Of a stretch of 64,000 nt of DNA, positions 11,641-22,604 are shown piece by piece. The notes beneath the pieces were generated by a model. That model was not told where the DNA came from, made no database searches, and saw only the letters and a list, made by a program, of their open reading frames with translations. The position numbers and the translations under genes were made by a program. Source of the stretch: Terebella lapidaria (lineage: Eukaryota; Annelida; Polychaeta; Terebellida; Terebellidae); contig OX424558.1 in NCBI GenBank assembly GCA_949152475.1, positions 31,816,651-31,880,650 of the forward strand. The letters are read 5' to 3'. Every line of letters starts with the position of its first letter. The stretch's first letter is position 1.

Positions 11641-11954
11641 ACGTGTTGATACACTGTTGATGATGTCTTTCTGGTTATCATTTACATGCAGGTTCATAGA
11701 GCGGAAAGGGTGTCTCTTGATCCTTCTCCTGGTAGAGAGTAAGAGTCAGGCATGTACGCAGCATGACGCCACGACGCCACTGATAAATAAAAAAAAAACA
11801 TCAGCAACTTCTCCATTTTTTTTCTAAATTTCATGAAAATATCATGCACACATCAGTGTTCTACTTAGACTCCATAAAATTTGTTGAACCAAATCGATTA
11901 AAAGGTGTTTTTCTTGAATTTAAATATCAACGCTTGAATAATATTGCATGTATT

Positions 11955-12290
11955 TTTCAACATGATATGTTTTCGGCTATTTTCGGCTAATATTGACCTC
12001 TTCAATATGAATTGACATTGTTGGCGACCTTAAAACTGTAAAGGGACTTCATAAATGGATTCCTCGTCCCAAAAAACCTATGAAAAGTGGTATTACAATA
12101 AAGTGTAGTCTGAACAGGAGCCGAGATATGGGGTTTTCTTTGTTTGCTGGCGGCCATATTGGATTTCTCGCAAAACGGCCACCAGGGGCCTATGACGACG
12201 TGTTTGCGGTCTTTTTTGAAATCCTCATACCCATACCGAATAGCATGCCAATTTTCAAAAACTTGTCACCAAGTGCACGATTTTTGTATA
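11955..12290 (-). repeat. Long inverted repeat, right arm (pairs with 6,455-6,790)
   Basis: Reverse complement of the left arm: GCCACCAGGGGCCTATGACG here faces the matching segment near 6,555. Both arms contain a short open frame (GGHIGF...AKRPPG), which is an accident of the repeat and not a gene. Confidence 0.65.
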
Positions 12291-12639
12291 TTTTCGCAAA
12301 TATCTCCAATGCTACCATTGTAAACGCGAATACTCTATTTTTCATATTCTTGATATGTCCATGTTATACTAGATATATTGTACAAAGCCATCTTTGTGCC
12401 AAGATAGTCATATGTATATATATATTTTTCGATATAAACATGTGTAATCGCGGACACTCTATGTGTTATATTGTTTACATGTGCATGTTACACTAGATAT
12501 ATTGTACATATCCAAAGGCCTAGTGTCAGTATTTTAGGTCATATATCTATTATCAATATGTATTACATATATGTAGCCCATCCTTCCCGTTTGCAATAAA
12601 CAAATATTTTTATGCACATAGCCTCGGTCTTTGTTGAAC

Positions 12640-12870
12640 GAATATGCCTGCATTACTCTATCAGATATACGTGTATACACTAGCTGAATTATACCTGGTA
12701 TTGATTTTGCAGTGGAGAAATAAAACTGTACGGTATTCTACTATCACACAAATACAAAATCAGAAGTACTCATGATTTACAGGTGTATCTCTTACTTTCA
12801 TTTGATTGCGTGCTCTGAGAGATTTTCATTATTCACCATGACCATTGACGCTTGACCTGGAAATTGCATG
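12640..12870 (+). repeat. Backbone repeat, R2 distal segment
   Basis: Matches 22,270-22,480 through landmarks such as ACAAAATCAGAAGTAC and GATTTACARGTGT. It is the distal end of the R2 part of the backbone repeat. No gene. Confidence 0.55.
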
Positions 12871-13345
12871 AACCTAGGCCGACTCATCCTTGCTTATCAT
12901 ACAATTCATCAACATATTTTTATACTTATTTTCACGCTGATAATAACATGGATATCTTGAAATATGCAATTTCGCTTATAATGGGACCGATTTTGTTTCA
13001 ATATAAACGTCAATTACGTCATCACGAATAGTACGACCGGGTTATAAATTGACATGCAGCATGAGGGACCGGTCCAACATCGTTTCCAAGCATCAGATTG
13101 AAAATCTGAGGAGGTGACCCCCTAGGTCAAATATTTGACCTCAGGCGAACTTCCCAAGGTCAGGGTCACAAAAGATAGAACTCGAGTATATCTACAATAT
13201 GCACTCGATTTGAGAGTGCCCACAAACAAACAACGAATGAACCAATCCACATCCACGAATGAACCAACATACTTACCGAAATCGTAGATACCGGCAAGTA
13301 ACAATTGTATACTGCGGAATATACATTTCATAGTTTTTAAACTGT
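12871..13345. other. Unannotated linker
   Basis: No recognisable coding or repeat content apart from general AT-rich sequence up to the truncation point of the reverse-transcriptase fragment. Confidence 0.4.
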
Positions 13346-13349
13346 GCGG

Positions 13350-13984
13350 ATGTATGTCGAATATTTCAACAAACTATTGGTATTCCCATGGGTACAAACT
13401 GTGCACCATTATTGGCAGACCTGTTTTTATACTCCTATGAATCAGATTTTATCCGACATTTACAACGAGGAGGTTCTAAGAAACTAACATGTAATTTTAA
13501 TTTCACTTTCCGATACATAAATGATGTATTGTCGCTAAATAATCCAAAGTTTGGTGATTATTTGGATGTCATATATCCTAAGGAACTTGAAATTAAAGAT
13601 ACGACAGACTCCGCTAATTTTTCCAACTATCTAGACCTGAGGTTGGAGATTGATAATGATTCTAACCTGTCAACTAGATTATATGACAAACGTGATGATT
13701 TCAATTTTTCCATAGTAAATTTCCCTTTCCTAAGCAGCAACATTCCTATGTCACCGGCATATGGTGTGTTTGTTTCTCAACTTATACGCTATTCCAGAGC
13801 TAGTTGCAAATATGAGGACTTTGTCTCTCGAAGTGCCCAGCTAGTCTCTAAACTGCTGCGACAGGGATATGTTTTACCAAGACTTATAGCTGCGTTAAAG
13901 AAATTCTATGGACGTCATCATGATCTGGTTGATAAATACAGCAAATCCATGTCTGCCATGCAACTAGATCTATTTTCATGTTAA
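13350..13984 (+). pseudogene. Reverse-transcriptase C-terminal fragment, Penelope-like type (tentative)
   Basis: The frame reads from FQQTIGIPMGTNCAPLLADL through NFTFRYINDVLSLNN, ELEIKDTTDSANFSNYLDL, LYDKRDDFNFSIVNFPFL, SPAYGVFVSQLIRYSRASCK and FYGRHHDLVDKY to a stop at 13,982. The order (PMGTxxAP, RYxxDV, YLDL, FYGR) fits the palm and thumb of a reverse transcriptase family that I recall as abundant in bivalves, and Penelope-like is my best guess. The fragment starts inside the catalytic domain, so the 5' part is missing. No GIY-YIG endonuclease follows the stop. Its 3' tail (to about 14,222) is found again at 44.17-44.33 kb. Confidence 0.6.
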
Positions 13985-14222
13985 TTTTGGGGAATTCATG
14001 ACGGGTGCCACTAGTGGGGCAGGAAATGCTCACTCTTTCCGGAACACCTGATTTCACCTCCTAATGGCCATTTTTGGGGATTCATGAGTTTCCCTGTCAT
14101 TTTTGTTTTCTCTCACTTCGTATGCCTGATATGACTTTCTGTCCCCGGACTATGAGATTGGATAACGGACCCTGTTCTGTTTGCTCGGAATACTTAAAAC
14201 TGGGTATTGATTCCACGTCTAT
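13985..14222 (+). mobile_element. 3' tail of the reverse-transcriptase element
   Basis: Starts with GGTGCCACTAGTGGGGCAGG after the stop codon and ends near TGATTCCACGTCTA. Positions 14,066-14,222 match 44,174-44,332 with only a few differences, which fixes this as the element's 3' untranslated end. Confidence 0.7.
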
Positions 14223-14229
14223 GATATTA

Positions 14230-15850
14230 TTTTAATGCTCATATCAACGCCCTGTTGGTTCTGGACTAGCCAATATTATTTTTGTCCATGAAGACACTTT
14301 TATCTTGTCAACTATACAAAGCGGCAACTACATTGCATAGAGTTGAATAAACTTCGACATTCACAAATAAATATGGGCGAGCAAGTTGTATTCTACATAA
14401 TGTCACCTGCTTTAGTAGAAAGTTATATGTATACATATATTAAAAAGAATATATGTGCATCATATTTGTTTACATGTACGTGCCATTATGTATAAAATGG
14501 TTTAGCCTCGTAGTTTAGCCTCGTGCGCATAAAAATATTTCAAGTAACAATAAATGGTAGTGAGGTGTTTGGTGTACCCCTAGAATTATGATCGAGTACG
14601 TCATTATGGAGTATTGCTATATTGTCACAGGTTGAGTCGTTTGGTCATTGAATTCGCAATATTGCTACGAAGTTTGCACGGAGTGTTGTCTATGTCGCAG
14701 TTGGCAAACATATATCCCCCAGCCCCTGGGAAGGTTAGACATTACATCGTACCTCTTCATGTCGCACCATAGAACAATAAGCAATTAACATGGTACCCAA
14801 GCATACTCACTCGAGACCATGACGAAGCCCAGACTGAATTGACAATTATAGAGATAATACAAACTACGGTCTGATAAGCTCACACATCTCACGCGATAAC
14901 AAGCTTTATTCATGTATTATCTTCTCATCACTCTCACCTGAAGTGATCACTTTCTGCAAATGAAAGAATTCGACCGTTCACCTGCAACTGGTCTGTCCAT
15001 TTAACTTGACTGCCATTTCATGCAACATGTAAGTGGTTGCGGCAGTGAGAAGTTGCACCGTGCGACCTGACAGTGATTGGCCTGGTCTAGCTTTGCTGTT
15101 GAGTTGACGCCAACAGTCTTTGGACCAGAGAACACGCGGGCGACTCGTTATGCAAATTGTTGTAAATCACTGCTGTATTGTTTGTGTGGAAATGCTGTTG
15201 AACTTTTGGGTCTCTTGCTATTTAGCTGGATTAACACTGACAAGAAACACTAAATTGAAACAACTGACCTATACAACAGTGTCTGGTGTCCAGGGTGAAC
15301 GAGGACAAGATCAACCCCGACAGTATACTGTTTACCTAGACGATACATCGATTGATTCCCTCAGTTTTTGCTTTCTAAATTTTACATATTTGATATTATA
15401 TCCTCTGCTCAGAACACTTAGTTGCCTTGCATTTTGTAACTGCCTTCTATGTTTGTCCACAGGCCGTTCATCTCCGTAAAACGAGTAAAAACACTTCACG
15501 TAAGAATGTATAAGGAAACAGTCTTGTTCGACATATATGGCATTCAACTGGATGAGTTGAATATTCAAACATTTCAATTTAAACATATTTTTTTTCCTGT
15601 TGATTCTGATATACCTTCCGTCGTCGATGATTTTAGAATGCACGTATGGAATGTTTAAGGCCTATACAACAAGATTTGGATGATGACAATAACGGAACTA
15701 AAATACAATATTTTGGAATAACAACACAGCCCAGCCAGATATTTTGTCCAAAGACACACTGAGCCATCACTGTCATATAGTATGTATAATGTAGTTGTTA
15801 CCATTGTACATCCGATAAGATGAGTGTGCAACTGCCAAAAAAAACATACA
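14230..15850 (+). repeat. Backbone repeat R1, copy 2
   Basis: Collinear with 25.13-27.28 kb: GGCAACTACATTGCATAGAG (near 14,320), the CCTGGGAAGGTTAGACATTA segment (near 14,727), the R1 signature near 15,110-15,150, and a distal part up to the satellite-like relic at 15,715-15,825. No conserved frame. Confidence 0.7.
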
Positions 15851-15859
15851 ATATTAACA

Positions 15860-16135
15860 AGGCAATATGGCAGCGCCCTACAGCAGTGAAATTCCTCACT
15901 TAAATCGAAATTTTGTGTTTTGAGAGAAACAAATAGCGTTTCGCAAGCCAGTTTTGTGAAAATCTATTGTCGTTTGTATCATACACATGTAATATTCAGT
16001 TAAATAGTTCGCGCGAAGTAATTTCACTGAAACAAAGGCCAATAGCGGTGTAAACGAACTAAAAATATCAGAGTATAACTACATCTATGGAATGTTATCT
16101 GTTTAGCGTAGGAATGGAAAAAAAAAAAACCCTTT
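15860..16135. other. Linker between two R1 copies
   Basis: No feature seen other than an A-rich tract near 16,118. Confidence 0.35.
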
Positions 16136-16139
16136 GCCA

Positions 16140-17795
16140 CAGAAATGGGAAGTCTGTGGTTTTCTCAGTCAGTTCTTCATGATGGGTAAAATGAATGTTC
16201 ACACTTATACATGTATGGTATTCGGCACTTGGAAACCCTTTATTAAATGTGCAATTATGACAATATTAAAATCGTTGCTGACGGTGTTTTTTTTAATCTG
16301 CCAAGGTATAACGTCATCAAAAACATATCCGGACTGATTCAGGTAACATTCGGAGTCCTAATGATAATATCAATCTATTACCATCAATAACAGCAAATTC
16401 TTAAGTTACTTCAGATACTGTGCTGATATAATAACAGCATGCAAAAGAAATTCTGGCTTTTGTAAAGTGAAGGTCTTAGATCATCTAGATCGTGATCAAT
16501 CCACAGATCTTGAAGAGGGTAGAATGTGTGTTGGAAATATTGCTCTAACGTTGCAGGTCTTTGCTCATTTTTATTCATAGAGTTACCAATATTCCTGTAA
16601 GTTTACACTAACTGACGTTTACATCTCAGTCAACGAATATAAACACGTCGTACCCCTAGTGGAAGGCAGATATGTCACCAGAAATGTCACACTGTCGGAT
16701 AATCAGCAATCAGATTCGCACCTTATTATGATCACTCCATGTCAGGTACAAGTATTCCGCACAATGAATTGACGATTATTGAGAACCAGTTCATCGAGTA
16801 ATGTATACGGATGCTGGAAATCTGAGCTCTCTGCTTACAGGCTTGTAACGAACTGGATTCACTCGATTTGTCTTCTCCATCTCTTTCACCTGAAAGGGAC
16901 CACTTTCTGCAAAATCGAGAAAAGAATGTTCACTTGCGAGTGCTCTGTCAAAACAAAACCGTTGCAATTTGATGCAACAAGCGATTGGATATGTATGGTG
17001 TGGGGGGTTGCACGGTGATTGGCCTGGTCTAGCAATGCCACCGAGTGGACGCCTACAGTCTCTGGACGACACAACACAGGCGAGTGGCTCGTTAGGCAAG
17101 TTGTTGGATCCATTGCTGTATTGTTTGTCTGGAGAGGCTGTTGAACTTGCGCTCTTCTGCTGTTCTCCTGGATTGGGACTAGGAAACAAACACTAATTCA
17201 AAACAAGTGAAATACATATCATGTACAAAATAAAGAGACCGTAGTTTTCTCATGAGGGAAATAGTGTGCAAAGTATTCAGAATGATTCAGTCGCTGTTGT
17301 ACTTTGTAACTGCTATCTATGAGCAGTCATGCTTACCAAAAGACATTACATGTCCATAGCAAAATATTCACAAAAAATACTCCAATGCATATTAGAGTAA
17401 AATTGCTGATCGTATGGCGTTCTGGTGCCGTAATATCAAGTTCATCTAGATAAATATAATCACACCAAGCACACAATGAGAGCACGAGGTCATCTTCGTT
17501 GGCTATAACTTCTAATCAGGAAAACATTCCCCAGGGCTTCAAATTGTTCATTTACACAATTGTCCCATAAACCAGTTAACAAAACTGGTAAATTTGAGAG
17601 GTCTGGTATCTGGTCTGGTCTGGTATAAAATTTCAGAAATAAGGGAATCTGATGTGGTCAAGAACAACGCCATTTGTTGAAATTTGAACATACTCTTCAA
17701 TTTCATTTTGGATCATATTGTTTTCCTGAGTCGTTTTAGTTCTACTGACAACTTCAATCATAGCCATGGACATGAATCTGTACACATTACTCGGT
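16140..17795 (+). repeat. Backbone repeat R1, copy 3
   Basis: Collinear with 61.2-62.56 kb and 45.4-46.5 kb (for example TACATGTATGGTATTCGG and GAGTGGACGCCTACAGTCTC). It runs on to 17,780, where CATGGACATGAATCTGTACA marks the R1/R2 linker and is interrupted by the foldback element and the 5S-like sequence. Confidence 0.7.
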
Positions 17796-17806
17796 ACATA
17801 TACGTA

Positions 17807-18732
17807 CGGTGGCTTATTTCTGCCCCAATTAGATTAATTTCTGTAAAAAAAGATTTCAGATATAAATAGTTTAATCACACACGGAGCAAATGTCTCCTTT
17901 GCGAAGCAAACGTTTCCTACACGAAGTAAATAGTTTCCTACGCGGAGCAAATGTTTCCTTCACGAAGCAAACGTTTTCTTCACGAAGTAAATAGTTTGCT
18001 TTGCAAAGCAAATGTTTCCTTCACGAAGCAAACGTTTTCTTCACGAAGCGAATAGTTTGCTTTGCATAGCAAATGTTTCCTACGCGAACGAAACGTTTCC
18101 TACACGAAGCAAATCATTTGCTTCATATAGAAAACATTTGCTTCGCGAAAGAAACATTTCCTTCGTGGAGCAAACCATTTGCTTCATATAGGAAACATTT
18201 GCTCCACGTAGTAAACTATTTGCTTTGTGTAGAAAACGTTTGCTTCATGGAAGAAACATTTGCTACGCAAAGGAAAGTAGGGCTTATTTACTTTGTGTAG
18301 GAAACGTTTGCTTTGCGAAGGAGACGTTTGCTTCACGAAGGAAACATTTGCTACGCAAAGCAAACTATTTGCTTCGTGAAGAAAACGATTGTTTCGCGAA
18401 GGGAACATTTGCTCCATGTAGGAAACTATTTGCTTCGCGTAGGGAACGTTTGCTTCGTGGAAACATTTGCTCCGCGTAGGAAACTATTTACTTCGTGAAG
18501 GAAACGTTTGCTTCACGTAGGAAACATTTACTATGCAAAGCAAACTATTTGCTTCGTGAAGAAAACGTTTGCTTCGCGAAGGAAACATTTGCTATTCAAA
18601 GCAAACTATTTGCATCGTGAAAAAAACTTTTGCTTCGCGAAGGAAACATTTGCTCCGTGTGTAATTAAAATATTTATATCTGAAATTTTTTTTAAAGGAA
18701 ATTAATCTAATTGTGGCAGACATAAGCCACCG
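17807..18732. mobile_element. Foldback/MITE element with minisatellite arms, 926 bp
   Basis: The ends are inverted copies (left CGGTGGCTTATTTCTGCCCC, right rc CGGTGGCTTATGTCTGCCAC) over about 90 bp. The whole interior is a 22-24-bp minisatellite (GAAGCAAACGTTTCC-like) that flips orientation in the middle, so the element could fold into one long hairpin. TA on each side (17,805-6 and 18,733-4) is a possible target duplication, as used by Tc1/mariner-mobilised elements. Comparison with the linker near 49,790 shows that this block is an insertion. Short open frames within it are accidents of the repeat. Confidence 0.8.
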
Positions 18733-18857
18733 TATATACGGCCTCCTAGCGCATGACATCCCGGTACCGGTAAGATCACCGAAGTTAAGCAACGCTAGGC
18801 GTGGATAACACATGGATGGGTGACCCTGTTTGTGCATTCACCTGTGCTGCTGTATAC
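18733..18857 (+). rRNA. 5S rRNA-like sequence (probable pseudogene or 5S-derived SINE head)
   Basis: The order of 5S landmarks is preserved: TATATACGGCCTCC at the start, AAGTTAAGCAACG (A-box region), ACATGGATGGGTGACC (C-box region) and GTGCTGCTGTATAC at the end, which pairs with the start. Length about 125 nt. Several positions differ from typical animal 5S and no T-run terminator follows directly, so a functional gene is unlikely. It lies in the inserted block between R1 and R2, immediately after the foldback element. Confidence 0.6.
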
Positions 18858-18937
18858 TATTCACCCAAACAGTGTAATTGGGAACCTGGTTATAGACAGG
18901 CTATGCTCACTATTACTTGGAGTGACTTATTAAATCC

Positions 18938-19392
18938 GAGCATAAATCAGCAAAATGCAGACTCCGTTTTATCGTAATAGTAGGTGTCATTTTATTCAAT
19001 CCTTGAACACAAAACAACAAGCGTTAGCATTCCAACAAATTAATGAAATATTACCTGATTTTCTGGTATAGAAACAAATTTGAATATTCAGAAGGAGGGG
19101 TATGGTCGGCGTTGACTGGAATGACTTTGATATAAAATGGTACGTGTAAATAATTTCGTAGTATTTACTAGTGTGAGTAAATGGTTTCCTCATGTAGCTG
19201 TACTACATTATTCCCATATATATATCTGAATTGTACATTAATTATGGCTATGGGCTACATAGATAAATATAACGAATTTCACACAAATTGAGATAACAAA
19301 TTGATATAACAAATTTTATTTCATCCAACTGAATCAATGTGAATGGTACCTATTGCATAACTGGACTCCATTCGTGGCTGTTGACGTTATTT
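18938..19392 (+). repeat. Backbone repeat R2, copy 2, left part
   Basis: Matches 49,860-50,080 (GCGTTAGCATTCCAMCAA, GATTTTCTGGTATAGA) and, near its right end, 63,280-63,350. It is interrupted at 19,392 by a DNA transposon and resumes at 21,383. Confidence 0.75.
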
Positions 19393-21382
19393 CACAGTGC
19401 CGAAACCGACTATGGTAACGCGCATTACCATAATCAAAAATGGCGACAGGCACTTGTGGTTCGAATTTGCTCGTGAATTTATATGCATACAACGTGTATA
19501 AATCGAGGGGATCTTCGAAATATACCGAAATCGATACATGTAGATTAATCCCGATTATGTGCAATGGGTCACTTGGTGACATATTAGTGGAAACGGAGGG
19601 TTGACAATTGTGTCCTGACTAGGGTAACGCGAATGTCAGACTATGGTAATGTGATTTGTAGGAAATTTAATGACTATGGTAATGCGATGTGTCTTTCGTA
19701 CACAAAAACAATTATATTGTCAACATAACAATGATTTGAGGGGTAGAGTATGTGTTGAAAACTCTCGAATCATCTGTTATTTTATCGCATATCCATGTCA
19801 AAAAACATCTGCGATGTTATTACTGTACACAGGTCAGCAACTCCATAAAAGTTATTATTTCAGAACTATGATACACATGATGAGAAACGTCAAGTTTACG
19901 ATTAAAAGCAGGGTCTGGCATGAAGCCAAATTTTTTTTTTTTTTTTACAAATCTGTGCACTTCCCCATCAAATTGTCAGAAATATTGAGGAATTTCAAAA
20001 ACGGGAGATAATGAATGTTTGATTTAAGCTGCTGTCAGTCGCAGCGACTCTGTTGCACGCCAGTCGCATGCGATCTGGTCGCCGCGACCGTCACTGGTCC
20101 GACTGGGTTGGAGTCGCATGCACATGTAAATTGACGATATTTGAGAGCGATTCGTAAAGAGTCCGTAGGCCGACAGGTGTTTTTGGCGTGTAAACATGGA
20201 TCACAATTAATGTAGGCTAAATCATACAACAGAAGTTACAGAAGGAGTGTGTGGGTCATTCCTGTGGTACCCTTCATCTTGTTTTCTATCTAGGCATTTT
20301 ATCTTATCAAGAACAAACCGTGTGAAAAAGGGAAATAAATGTGTTGTGGTGGATTTTTTTGTCTGGGTATAAAATACCAAAACCGGTATGTCGGCACTCA
20401 CTGTGGGACCAAACTCTTTGGGCCTTTGAGACTTTACAATTATACTGCAAATATCTGATTACGTTACTCCATGATCTACTTTTTACACACTACATGTGAA
20501 TGTCATTTTATCCGTCTAGCACATTTTTTTAAAATCTCTGATCAATATACTGAGCAGTACGAGGAGTAGGGAACTTAGTTTGAGGCAACTTTCTTTCAAA
20601 TGATGTGCGAGGGGCAAGAAGTGTCCCATTTTATTAAAATATGTCAATATTTACTGGTACATGTATGTTTTCTCCCTGTTGTCCGAGGCTCCCTAATTGT
20701 CCTGAATTGTTTCTGTATTCAGGGCTGCAGTGACGTCGGAAAGTGGCAGTGTTTTCATATTTACATGTATTGGAACATTGTCCGCAAAATGTCTTCGCTC
20801 CATCTCGATCTTGTTGTCATCAAATTACCGAGTGTCTGTTTGTACCCGGGACCATAGGCTTATTCTCATCATTGCAATTGGCTATAATTACATGCGACCC
20901 AGTGGTTCTATATCTCACGGTGTCAGGATGGGTTTCAGCACGGTACTACATCCAGTATGTGCAGTTTTAAAAACAAAATTGCACTGTAACACGAAAAAGA
21001 CACATATACCCTGTAGTATATATGCGAATATCGTATAAATTACTGTTCAATTCTTGTGTTATATATATTATTTGCAGTGAAGCGGTGAATGCATTACCAT
21101 AGTCGACACTGTGCGTTACCATAGTCAATGTAGCCATGGACTCGGGCGTTACCATAGTCAGCCACGATTTTCAATTGCTGATATCTCGTAGAAAAAGCCT
21201 ATTTTTTATAACTCTTCTGATTAATTATGTGTAGCACAATGAACTTCATATCACAGACTTCTGAATGCTTCAAAATAGCCTCTCAATTAAGTTGTTAGGC
21301 TCGATCAAATTCGAACCACAAATACCGGTCGCCATTTTTGACTATGGTAATGCGCGCTACCATAGTCGGTTTCGGCACTGTG
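19393..21382. mobile_element. Non-autonomous DNA transposon, 1,990 bp, 6-bp TSD
   Basis: Terminal inverted repeats begin CACAGTGCCGAAACCGACTA and continue into GGTAACGCGCATTACC, matched at the right end in reverse complement. TTATTT flanks both sides (19,387-19,392 and 21,383-21,388), and the paralogous R2 copy at 63,335-63,355 shows the site without the insertion. The subterminal motif GACTATGGTAAYGC occurs repeatedly at both ends, for example near 19,655, 19,672, 21,098, 21,115 and 21,153. I find no transposase. The superfamily is unresolved, because CAC ends with a 6-bp duplication do not match a family I can name securely. Confidence 0.85.
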
Positions 21383-22560
21383 TTATTTGAAATGTCACGG
21401 GATTTGTTATCTAGGCAAAGGGTCTCGTCTTATCATTACAGGTAGAACACACAGATTCCCGGAAGGAGAGTAATGTTATACTAGCTAGTCTCTCAATTTT
21501 CAGAGTGTTTAGTGTGATTCCCCAAACAACAAGCGAATATTAGCGTGGGTTCAGCATTTTTGCAGCATTGTGAACGATTCGTTCATAAACGTGGGCCGTA
21601 CTTCTTCTGGGAGAAAATTGCATACTAACTGCAAGACTGTAATCAGTGAAACTGTGTAGGGAATAGCCACCGAGAGTATGTTTTTTTTATTTAGCAATAG
21701 ATTCCCAACAAAATACAGCCAGAAGCCACTCAAAATCTTGACTGAAATCCATAGTTATTTTGCCGGCACGTTCTTGTACTTTCTAGCTGAACGATAATGA
21801 TAGAAGAAAATGAGCAGAGAACCCCAGGCAATTATGTGATTATAGGATATTTAGCAGAAGTATCTGGTTCCTGTTATGATAATCAAATACTTAGAACCTG
21901 TCCAATTCTTTGGTTTGGTTTAGTTTGTGTGACAAAAAATCCTGGTAGGGGGTATTATGTATGTTTTACTGTTTACTATGGTACATTTGAAAACATTACC
22001 GTAAGGTTTCAATTAATCGTCACCACTATCTGCGCTGATTATCGTAATAAACATACACGGCATTTGCCGAGAATAGTAGGGCCCTCAAGCACATCTCTCA
22101 CATACATACCTCTACCATGGTATCACTGAGTCCAAAATTACCATCAGCGAATATTTTCTTCATGGTCAACAGTCGTGTCAATCTTCATTCCTCTCGGAAC
22201 CGAAACGAGGGTTTGGTCGTCGAACTGGTGGTGCTTCTGTAACTAACTATACTAATACAATTTCTCTGAATGAATATGTCTACATGTATGTATCATGGTG
22301 TACTTGATATACCAGCTGAATGAATCATTATGTACTAGATATTGGTTTGGGGTTTTTTGCAGTGAGGACATGAAACTCTGTTCTACTATAGACGTTTACA
22401 ATACAATACAAAATCAGAAGTACGGATGATTTACAAGTGTGTCTGCTACTTTTACTTGATTGGATGCGATGAGAAAGTTCATGCAAAAAGCTTCTCATAA
22501 TGTTAAAAATTAAGCATAAAGTCACGGACGGCTAATAACATCCATCCAAGGATGGCTATG
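21383..22560 (+). repeat. Backbone repeat R2, copy 2, right part
   Basis: Continues the R2 copy after the transposon insertion: TTTGTTATCTAGGCAAAG (as at 63,368), CCAAAATCTTGACTGAA near 21,732, CACTGAGTCCAAA near 22,125 and the distal segment shared with 12.64-12.87 kb. Confidence 0.7.
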
Positions 22561-22604
22561 AACTTCCATCAACATTAAAAAATGTGTATACTGGGGAATT
22601 ATTC

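Noticed and set aside
12080-12496. 138-codon plus-strand frame
   Set aside because: It lies in the right arm of the long inverted repeat. The matching left arm gives only a shorter related frame with different ends, so it is not a conserved protein.
18073-18705. Several open frames rich in repeated CRKRLLH / CFAKETF blocks
   Set aside because: They arise from the 22-24-bp minisatellite of the foldback element and read on both strands.
20600-21038. Overlapping frames inside the 1,990-bp element as a possible transposase
   Set aside because: They are short, overlap in several frames and lack DDE or zinc-finger motifs. The element is judged non-coding.
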